Shown: positions 1 through 5,035 of the stretch, piece by piece | How positions within the stretch are numbered: position 1 is the stretch's first letter | How the letters are laid out: every line of letters begins with the position of its first letter | Source: Thermatribacter sp964570785 | GTDB taxonomy: Bacteria > Atribacterota > Atribacteria > Atribacterales > Thermatribacteraceae | Length of the DNA: 5,664 nucleotides | Direction of reading: 5' to 3' | NCBI GenBank assembly: GCA_964570785.1 | Contig: CAZMZG010000081.1 | Location: 1-5,664 of the forward strand | The notes under the pieces: model-generated | Databases searched by the model: none | The model's input: the letters and a program-made list of their open reading frames with translations, nothing else | What the model was told of the DNA's origin: nothing | Position numbers and translations under genes: made by a program

Positions 1-109
1 CTAAAGCCGCAGCTACTTCCTCGAGCAACGCACCCACACACTCTGTAGCTTTTTTACTACTTAGTCCTGTTTTCTTTGCTACAAGCTTTACAAGCTCCGT
101 TTTATTCAC
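1..109 (-). CDS. hup: HU family DNA-binding protein, N-terminal 36 codons (cut by window edge)
   Basis: Reading the minus strand from a GTG at 109-107 gives a protein beginning MNKTELVKLVAKKTGLSS and continuing KKATECVGALLEEVAAAL up to the window edge. This is the N-terminal helix-turn-helix dimerisation region of HU/IHF-type histone-like proteins, which typically start MNKxELI and run to about 90 residues; roughly 55 residues, including the DNA-binding beta arms, lie outside. HU proteins bind and bend DNA as dimers in the nucleoid. The GTG start is favoured because AAAGGAGG lies 7 nt upstream (124-117) and the only in-frame codons between it and the upstream stop TGA (133-131) are not usual starts. 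The gene follows the terminator of the metabolic cluster and has a candidate promoter of its own, so it is probably an unrelated housekeeping neighbour. Cys26 in the second helix is a small oddity. HU versus a specialised HU-like paralogue cannot be decided from this fragment. Confidence 0.92.
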   Translation of the reverse strand, partial: MNKTELVKLVAKKTGLSSKKATECVGALLEEVAAAL

Positions 110-116
110 TGTTTGT

Positions 117-124
117 CCTCCTTT
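117..124 (-). promoter_or_regulatory. Shine-Dalgarno sequence fixing the GTG start of the HU gene
   Basis: The minus strand reads AAAGGAGG here, followed by 7 nt and then GTG at 109. The near-perfect match and ideal spacing decide the non-ATG start of the HU-type gene. Confidence 0.85.
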
Positions 125-141
125 CTTAAGTCAATGTTATG

Positions 142-170
142 ATTATTACAGCCATAGCTATTTTCTGCAA
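142..170 (-). promoter_or_regulatory. Candidate sigma-70-type promoter for the HU gene
   Basis: On the minus strand TTGCAG (170-165) and AATAAT (147-142) are separated by 17 nt. The -10 matches the consensus at 5 of 6 positions and the -35 at 3 of 6. The predicted start, about 7 nt below the -10, would leave a leader of roughly 25 nt that just contains the ribosome-binding site. The location between the upstream terminator and the HU start supports it. The -35 is weak, so this is a candidate only. Confidence 0.42.
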
Positions 171-197
171 CTGCTAAATATCTTACTTTCACTATTG

Positions 198-224
198 AAA
201 AAGGAGGGGGCGATTCCCCCTCCT
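198..224 (-). terminator. Rho-independent terminator after dctP
   Basis: The minus strand has a perfect 9-bp stem AGGAGGGGG / CCCCCTCCT (224-216 and 210-202) around a 5-nt loop, followed by a short T run (TTTTT counting the last stem base, 202-198). It begins 29 bp past the dctP stop codon and precedes the HU promoter region. It therefore marks the end of the transcript. The plus-strand reading lacks an immediate T run after the stem, so the orientation is minus. Confidence 0.9.
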
Positions 225-252
225 GTCTTGCTTTTACGCAATTCAAGTATAA

Positions 253-1263
253 TTATTGCAGCTGGGTCGCCACTCTGTCAAAAATATCTTCTCCTATATC
301 CTTCTTGATCACTGGCCATACTTCCTGCCTCACCTTCTTTGCCATAGCATTGAGCTCCTCCTGGCTAAACGTAACAATTTTTATGCCTGCATCAGCCAAC
401 CTTTGCATATTTTTCTTTTCTGCTAATGGAGCCTCGTTCCATCTTTTTGTTTCTAGTTCCTTCCCTAGCTTTGTAAGAAGTTCCTGGTCTTCTTTCGACA
501 GGCTTTCCCAGAGATCTTTGTTTATGTACCACCACCACATTTCAAAATGATCATTCACTGCGTGATATTCTTTTAGTAAATCTCTAAAATTAGCGTAATA
601 TCCCTCTGCCCCCCCTCCAATAACTCCTTCTACTATTCTGGTTTGCATTGCTGTAAACACTTCAGCCCAAGGTATTGGGGTAGCTTGATAACCTAGCGCT
701 TTTGCAGTTAGCTCAAAGGATTTTATTGGTGGAACTCGTATTTTAGTATTTTTGGGAACGTTCGGATCACCTGGCGAGGGGACCGACTTAAGCAATCCTA
801 TTCCACCAAAATAGACAGGCCATCCAGAAATAAGGTAAATATTTTCATTCTTTGCCAATATTTCTTTAACTGTATCATATACAACTCCACCAGATTTAAA
901 CAACTTTGCAGCTTCATCGTAATTAGTGACCAAATAAGGAGCTGCTGGCAAGTTCAAAGATTTAGATACTGTAGTACCTAAGCAAGCCAGCTGCATTTCT
1001 ACGGCACCCATAGAAACCCTTTCCTGGACTACCGTATAATCTCCCAATTGGCTAGCTGGGTAAACTTCTATCGTTATGCGACCTTTCGATTCTTCTTTTA
1101 TCTTTTCGACCAACCAATTAACATCTCTATCTATTTCCGTTCCTGTTGGGCGTATATGACCTATCTTCCAATGATATACCTTCTCCGCAAAGGCTACTCC
1201 CGTCAACATCACAAACAAAACAACTGTTGCTAACACTACCAGAGAAGCTTTTCTCATCTTCAT
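253..1263 (-). CDS. dctP: TRAP transporter periplasmic solute-binding protein, DctP family
   Basis: This 336-residue protein is the extracytoplasmic receptor of a tripartite ATP-independent periplasmic (TRAP) transporter, which delivers a carboxylate-bearing solute to a DctQM-type membrane pair driven by an ion gradient. Residues 1-26 are a Sec signal peptide: basic start MKMRK, hydrophobic core, and a likely cut after AFA (26/27). There is no lipobox cysteine, so the mature protein should be soluble. Family signatures are KIRVP, whose Arg176 matches the conserved carboxylate-binding Arg, and the stretch from about 197 to 216 (PWAEVFTAMQTRIVEG), the DctP hallmark. A WWW run at 243-245 may contribute to the pocket. 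AGGAGG lies 8 nt before the first ATG; a second Met at codon 3 is less well placed. The gene is 125 bp below the last enzyme gene and ends at a strong terminator. No DctQ or DctM gene is in the window. The ligand is unknown; an opine or amino-acid derivative is inferred from the neighbours only. Confidence 0.93.
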   Translation of the reverse strand: MKMRKASLVVLATVVLFVMLTGVAFAEKVYHWKIGHIRPTGTEIDRDVNWLVEKIKEESKGRITIEVYPASQLGDYTVVQERVSMGAVEMQLACLGTTVSKSLNLPAAPYLVTNYDEAAKLFKSGGVVYDTVKEILAKNENIYLISGWPVYFGGIGLLKSVPSPGDPNVPKNTKIRVPPIKSFELTAKALGYQATPIPWAEVFTAMQTRIVEGVIGGGAEGYYANFRDLLKEYHAVNDHFEMWWWYINKDLWESLSKEDQELLTKLGKELETKRWNEAPLAEKKNMQRLADAGIKIVTFSQEELNAMAKKVRQEVWPVIKKDIGEDIFDRVATQLQ

Positions 1264-1302
1264 AACCTAACCCTCCTCTTGCTCGAACTCTTGCTTTTTC
1301 AA

Positions 1303-1321
1303 GTTAGTGAAACCAACTAAC
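1303..1321 (-). repeat. Inverted repeat GTTAGT-N7-ACTAAC in the dctP leader
   Basis: A perfect 6-bp dyad with a 7-nt spacer lies 40 bp upstream of the dctP start codon. In the transcript it would form a small hairpin in the 5' leader; in DNA it could be an operator half-site pair. No T run follows the arm, so it is not a terminator. A 6-bp dyad can arise by chance. Confidence 0.4.
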
Positions 1322-1326
1322 GTCTT

Positions 1327-1344
1327 GGGTATATCTTATACACC
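1327..1344 (-). promoter_or_regulatory. Imperfect palindrome overlapping a candidate -10, possible operator
   Basis: The minus strand reads GGTGTATAAGATATACCC: arms GTATA and TATAC around AGA, extended by GG/CC beyond one mismatched pair. It covers the candidate -10 of the dctP-proximal promoter, which is where a repressor site would be expected. No regulator gene is visible and no regulator family could be assigned. Confidence 0.35.
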
Positions 1345-1364
1345 TCCCCTTTTTGAGTTCTCCA
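1335..1364 (-). promoter_or_regulatory. Candidate internal promoter upstream of dctP
   Basis: On the minus strand TGGAGA (1364-1359, 4 of 6 to the -35 consensus) and TATAAG (1340-1335, 5 of 6 to the -10) are 18 nt apart, inside the 125-bp gap between the second ornithine-cyclodeaminase-family gene and dctP. It would give dctP a leader of about 65 nt. The gap is clearly longer than the 12-34 bp gaps upstream, which supports separate control, but the match is modest. Confidence 0.35.
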
Positions 1365-1388
1365 CATTCTCACAAAGCAAAAACTTTG

Positions 1389-2384
1389 CTAGAAAGAAAA
1401 AGAAACTCCCTTACCCTTTTCCATAGCCCTTCGATAAACCATGGAAGCTACTGAAACATCCATGGCTCCTGTGCCAATTGTGACACAAAGTATTTTTTCG
1501 TCATTTTTCGTTCTGCCATGCTTTTTCCCTGCAACCACTTCTCCTAAAGTGCCATAAATGTTTTCAGCAGTAATAGCACCTGCTCCTACAAGCTCTTTCA
1601 AGGCTCCTCTGTGGAGGCATTGTTCTACATGATCAACTACTATTTTGTCAGCAGATAGTATCACATCATCAGCACATTCGGAAAAAGAACCCAAAGGGCA
1701 TAAAGTAACGCCCTCTTTAAACATTTCCTTTCTGATAAATTTGTTTTTCGCGTGGGTTACAGAGACAACTGCGTCTGCCCCATCGGCTGCCTCCTGAGGA
1801 GAATCAAAAAGCTTAATTGGGGCTTTTGTCATAGGCGACATTTCTTTCAAAAACAACATAGCAGCATCTTTATTTATGTCATAAACCCTGAATTCTTTTA
1901 TATCAAAAACTGAGGAAATAGCTAAAAGTTGTGTTCTTCCCTGCGTTCCGGCCCCGAATAGAGCTATTACAGGACGCTCTTTCTTTATCATTAGATACTT
2001 AAGTGCTACAGCTACTTGTGCTCCAGTTCTCATCGCCGTTATAAGCCCACCATCCATTACTGACAAAAATTGTCCATCTTCTGGATTCACAAGTATTATC
2101 ATGCCTCTTATGTAAGGTAAGCCTTTACTAGGGTTGTCCTCCCATCCTCCTATAAACTTAATACCAGCCACTTTTTGCCAACCTATATATGCTGGCATTG
2201 CGTTCATACCAGCTTTGTACGGCAATCCGCTTGAACCATCTCCAAGATCTAAATGTAATTTCGCCGGGTTGATCACGCCTCCTTCACCCATGTCTTTAAA
2301 AGTTTTCTCTACCACCTCCACAACTTCTTCTATGGAAATAAGATCTCTAACATCCTCGCGACTTAACAACAGAGTGCCCACCAC
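1389..2384 (-). CDS. Ornithine cyclodeaminase/mu-crystallin family NAD-dependent enzyme, distal tandem copy
   Basis: This 331-residue protein belongs to the ornithine cyclodeaminase/mu-crystallin family, whose known members include ornithine cyclodeaminase, archaeal alanine dehydrogenase, ketimine reductases and SbnB. The fold is an N-terminal substrate/dimer domain, a central Rossmann domain with GAGTQG at 144-149, and a returning C-terminal part. Family landmarks are AGIK (Lys76) and MRTGA (Arg119), which hold the substrate carboxylate in characterised members. Asp169 in VYDIN, at the end of the second Rossmann strand, points to NAD(H) rather than NADP(H). Where many relatives have G-x-D-x-P, this protein has GSFSEC (232-237), so true ornithine cyclodeaminase activity is doubtful. 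The start is GTG at 2384 with a stop TGA directly upstream in frame; it aligns with the start of the neighbouring paralogue, 34 bp away. The two share about half their residues by eye. The substrate is not determined: imine reductase, amino-acid dehydrogenase and opine-type cleavage are all possible. Confidence 0.9.
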   Translation of the reverse strand: MVGTLLLSREDVRDLISIEEVVEVVEKTFKDMGEGGVINPAKLHLDLGDGSSGLPYKAGMNAMPAYIGWQKVAGIKFIGGWEDNPSKGLPYIRGMIILVNPEDGQFLSVMDGGLITAMRTGAQVAVALKYLMIKKERPVIALFGAGTQGRTQLLAISSVFDIKEFRVYDINKDAAMLFLKEMSPMTKAPIKLFDSPQEAADGADAVVSVTHAKNKFIRKEMFKEGVTLCPLGSFSECADDVILSADKIVVDHVEQCLHRGALKELVGAGAITAENIYGTLGEVVAGKKHGRTKNDEKILCVTIGTGAMDVSVASMVYRRAMEKGKGVSFSF

Positions 2385-2387
2385 TCA

Positions 2388-2401
2388 CTCACCTGCCTCC
2401 C
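2388..2401 (-). promoter_or_regulatory. Two competing Shine-Dalgarno-like motifs before a GTG start
   Basis: The minus strand has GGGAGG at 2401-2396, 11 nt before the GTG at 2384, and AGGTGA at 2394-2389, only 4 nt before it. A second GTG follows immediately at 2381 and improves the spacing of the nearer motif. The true start may therefore be codon 1 or 2; the difference is one residue. Confidence 0.5.
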
Positions 2402-2418
2402 ATGTCGCTAAACTTTCT

Positions 2419-3414
2419 TTAAACAAACTCATAAAATCCACCAATCTCTTTTTCTTCAGCCCTCTGAAGCGCTATAGTAGCCACAGCTACGTCCATGGCT
2501 CCCGTACCAATTGGAATACAAAGAATCCTTTCTTCCTCCCTTCCTCTTCCTAATTTTTTTCCTGCAACAATTTCCCCTATTGTGGCATAAATATTCTTTT
2601 CCGTTATTTTCCCTGCCTCGCTAAGCCCTTTTAACGCACCTCTATGTAAACACTGGCCAATATGATCAACGATTATCTTGTCAGCGTTAAGAATAAATTC
2701 ATCTTCGCATTCTTGATAGGACCCCATTGGGAAAAGTATTGTCCCCGGCTTAAGCCACTTATCTTTGACAAATTTGTCTTTTGACTGGGTAACGCAAACT
2801 ACCACATCTGCATCTGCAGCTTCCTCTGGTGAGGAGGCTATGACTATATCGCCTTGAACTTTATTCTTCATATCTTCCGCGTATTTCTTTGAAGCATCAG
2901 GGTTAATGTCATAAACCCTTACTTCATCAATGTGAAAAATTTCAGAGATGGCCATAGTTTGAGTATGACCTTGCATTCCAGCACCAAAAAGACCTAAGCG
3001 AAGATTCTTTTTAGAATATAAATATTTCAGAGCAATAGCAGTTTGTGCTCCTGTTCTCATATTTGTTATATAAGCGCCATCCATTACCGCCCGAAAATTA
3101 CCTATTTTGGGGTCTATTAAAAGTATTAACGACGTTATGTACGGCAAACCCATTCTACGTCGCTCACCAAGAAATCCGCCCGCCCACTTTATGCCAGCAG
3201 AGTCCAACCACCCAACATAGGCAGGCATGGCATTCATAAAACCCTCATATGGAGGATAAGATGCTGTTTCTCCTAGGTCCAATCCAACTTTAGTAGGGTT
3301 TATAACCGTCCCTTCTCCCATCCCTTTGAAAGTTTTTTCAACAGCCTCAAGAACATCCTTCATAGTTACAAGGGACTTAACCTCCTCCTGACTCAAAAGT
3401 CTGGTTTTAAACAT
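2419..3414 (-). CDS. Ornithine cyclodeaminase/mu-crystallin family NAD-dependent enzyme, proximal tandem copy
   Basis: A 331-residue paralogue of the next gene downstream, with the same length and landmarks: MNAMPAY (60-66), AGIK with Lys76, MRTGA with Arg120, Rossmann GAGMQG at 144-149, and VYDIN with Asp169 suggesting NAD(H). Over the first 80 residues about 47 positions are identical between the pair by eye, and about 53 of the next 102. Unlike classical ornithine cyclodeaminase or alanine dehydrogenase it has GSYQEC (231-236) where G-x-D-x-P is usual; the Asp position is apparently aromatic in both copies. Both also keep QCLHRGAL (254-261 here). The ATG at 3414 has GGAGG 7 nt upstream (3426-3422) and lies 31 bp below the serine dehydratase stop, so the gene sits inside the operon. 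The copies differ at 81-88 (FLGERRRM against WEDNPSK), near the expected substrate side, which would fit different substrates. The precise reaction is unknown. Confidence 0.9.
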   Translation of the reverse strand: MFKTRLLSQEEVKSLVTMKDVLEAVEKTFKGMGEGTVINPTKVGLDLGETASYPPYEGFMNAMPAYVGWLDSAGIKWAGGFLGERRRMGLPYITSLILLIDPKIGNFRAVMDGAYITNMRTGAQTAIALKYLYSKKNLRLGLFGAGMQGHTQTMAISEIFHIDEVRVYDINPDASKKYAEDMKNKVQGDIVIASSPEEAADADVVVCVTQSKDKFVKDKWLKPGTILFPMGSYQECEDEFILNADKIIVDHIGQCLHRGALKGLSEAGKITEKNIYATIGEIVAGKKLGRGREEERILCIPIGTGAMDVAVATIALQRAEEKEIGGFYEFV

Positions 3415-3445
3415 TTTCCTTCCTCCCCCTGTTTTTATATGTAAA

Positions 3446-5023
3446 TCACTCCAGACTAGAGCATTTCTTTAGCCATTCTTCTTTAAGGCGTAACGCAGTT
3501 TCTGTTGCCCCTAAACCTCCCAAAGTAGTATCTCTAAGTTCTGGTGGCAAAAGAGTTTGTACGTTCCTTAGGGCATAAATGACCTCATCTGGAGGGATTA
3601 CACTCTTTATTCCTGCGAGCGCCATATCTGCAGCAGCAAAGGCATTAGCTACACCAATAGCATTTCTCTTTATGCAGGGAACCTCTACAGGTCCCGCCAC
3701 TGGATCACATACCAGGCCTAAAATATTTTTTAAGGCAATTGCCATAGCTTGAGCCGTCTGCTCTGGCTGACCCCCTACTGTAATTACCAAAGCTGCTGCT
3801 GCCATAGCTGAAGCAACACCGACTTCCGACTGACAACCTCCCAGTGCTCCTGAAACAGGAGCCAAAGAAGCAATAATAGCTCCATATATGCCAGCTACTA
3901 GTAGGGCATCTACTATTACTTCTTCGCTTATTTCTCTTTTTTCTTCAACAGCACAGAGAACTCCAGGTAGCACCCCACAAGAACCAGCCGTTGGAGCCGC
4001 ACAAACCCTACCCATGGAAGCATTAATCTCCATTGCAGCAAGCGCGTAGGCGATAGCAAGAGGCAAAATATTACCCCCAACTGTTGTGCCTCTCTTGCAA
4101 TTTTCAAAAAGTCTCTTGGCGTCGTCTCCCGGCACAAGTCCTCCAACTACGGGGTTTTTCCCTGTAAGCCCTTTATGGGCCGATTCTTTCATAACTACCC
4201 ATATCTTCTTAAGCTTTTCTCTTATAGCGCTCTTGGTAAGGGTACTCCTATTCATTTCATAATCTTCTACAAGCCCGACAAGGCCTCCTTGATGCTTTTC
4301 AGCCTTCGAGAGCATTTCAGAGATTGACAAGAAAAGCGGAGCTCCTCTGACCGGCCCGTAATCGTAAAGCATTGGAATAAATTTGACTTTCCTTACTCCT
4401 CTTATAGACGCCATAGTATTTAAGTCGTTTTTGTTTGCAGATCTCATCATTGGGAAAATTAGGAGATCTCCACTTCCTTTAGCATTCTTTGTATCTACAT
4501 CAATTCCCAATTTGGCTACATCTATTTGTACGTCCGAAATCTTTCTGCCTTCAACAAACAAAATTAGCAGCGGTTCCTTTCCTCGTATAGCTACCGGATT
4601 GTCGTTTATTCTAGAAATAAGTATTTCACCGCCACCAATGGTGACCCCTTCAATAAATATTTGCCCTTCTTCACTGATCAAATTCAGCTCTATAGTGTTG
4701 GGGTTTTTATCAGATGACTTGTTTAAATGTATAATTACCTCAACGCCCTCTTCTCTGGCCTTTGCTAGAGCGTTTTTTATATCAGGGCTATCTACGCTCA
4801 TGCCCAAAAGCCCTCCGACAAGGCCTGCATCCGTCATGTGCCCTTTATACGTTTCTGCTAAAGAGCCATAAAATGTAATTTCGACTTTCTTGAGTTCGGC
4901 ATCTGCTAGATATCTCGCCATCTTACCAATACGTACAGCTCCAGCTGTATGTGAACTTGATGGTCCAGTCATAATAGGGCCCAGTATATCGAAAATACTT
5001 CCAGGCTCTGGCAACGCATTCAC
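3446..5023 (-). CDS. sdaA: L-serine ammonia-lyase, iron-sulfur-dependent, single-chain beta-ACT-alpha fusion
   Basis: This 525-residue cytoplasmic enzyme should convert L-serine to pyruvate and ammonia with a [4Fe-4S] cluster. Residues about 9-148 form the beta domain, including GPSSSHTAG (20-28). Residues about 149-218 resemble the ACT domain at the C-terminus of Bacillus-type SdaAB. Residues about 230-515 match the separate Bacillus-type SdaAA subunit: APTAGSCGVLPG (343-354), GGCQSEVG (396-403), VCDPVAG (438-444) and VPCIKRNA (448-455). Cys397, Cys439 and Cys450 have the spacing (42 and 11) of the three cluster ligands in the Legionella enzyme. The protein is thus a fusion of two usually separate subunits and longer than E. 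coli SdaA (about 454). Cys521, four residues from the end, could be a tail ligand. The start is uncertain: GTG at 5023, 12 bp below the opine dehydrogenase stop, or TTG at 5014. The tight spacing implies co-transcription. Action on another hydroxy amino acid cannot be excluded. Confidence 0.95.
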   Translation of the reverse strand: MNALPEPGSIFDILGPIMTGPSSSHTAGAVRIGKMARYLADAELKKVEITFYGSLAETYKGHMTDAGLVGGLLGMSVDSPDIKNALAKAREEGVEVIIHLNKSSDKNPNTIELNLISEEGQIFIEGVTIGGGEILISRINDNPVAIRGKEPLLILFVEGRKISDVQIDVAKLGIDVDTKNAKGSGDLLIFPMMRSANKNDLNTMASIRGVRKVKFIPMLYDYGPVRGAPLFLSISEMLSKAEKHQGGLVGLVEDYEMNRSTLTKSAIREKLKKIWVVMKESAHKGLTGKNPVVGGLVPGDDAKRLFENCKRGTTVGGNILPLAIAYALAAMEINASMGRVCAAPTAGSCGVLPGVLCAVEEKREISEEVIVDALLVAGIYGAIIASLAPVSGALGGCQSEVGVASAMAAAALVITVGGQPEQTAQAMAIALKNILGLVCDPVAGPVEVPCIKRNAIGVANAFAAADMALAGIKSVIPPDEVIYALRNVQTLLPPELRDTTLGGLGATETALRLKEEWLKKCSSLE

Positions 5024-5035
5024 CTCTTTCTCTCT
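5012..5035 (-). promoter_or_regulatory. Ambiguous translation start region of the serine dehydratase
   Basis: The 12-nt gap after the upstream stop reads AGAGAGAAAGAG and runs straight into GTG (5023-5021), giving only a weak, purine-rich ribosome-binding site for that start. The overlapping string AAAGAGGTGA (5029-5020) is itself a good Shine-Dalgarno sequence and, counted from its GAGGTG core, sits 6 nt before an in-frame TTG at 5014-5012. Starting there removes three residues (M-N-A) ahead of the conserved region, so both proteins would be functional. Confidence 0.5.

Noticed and set aside
305..550. Plus-strand open frames within dctP (also 1048-1233) and within the proximal paralogue (3045-3239)
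   Set aside because: They are short, antisense to conserved coding sequence, lack ribosome-binding sites of note and resemble no known protein.
1376..1390. Hairpin AGCAAA-N3-TTTGCT at the stop codon of the distal paralogue as a terminator
   Set aside because: The stem is AT-rich, only 6 bp, and has no T run after it on the minus strand, so it would not end transcription efficiently.
2134..2553. Plus-strand open frame of 139 codons spanning both tandem paralogues
   Set aside because: It runs antisense to the ends of two conserved genes and across their 34-bp gap, with a Ser/Thr/Pro-rich product and no family signature.
1389..3414. Tandem genes as an assembly duplication artefact
   Set aside because: The copies are clearly diverged, differing at nearly half of the residues and through most of the nucleotide sequence, so this is an old biological duplication.
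3928..4146. Minus-strand 72-codon frame inside the serine dehydratase gene
   Set aside because: It is an out-of-frame reading of the highly conserved alpha domain; the main frame carries all the family motifs through this stretch without interruption.
4383..4871. Plus-strand open frame of 162 codons
   Set aside because: It lies entirely antisense to the well-conserved beta and ACT-like region of the serine dehydratase. Its low-complexity Ser/Pro/Phe-rich product is typical of a reverse-strand shadow, and no recognisable domain is present.
5017..5019. ATG just below the GTG start of the serine dehydratase
   Set aside because: It is in a different reading frame from the conserved protein and cannot be its start.
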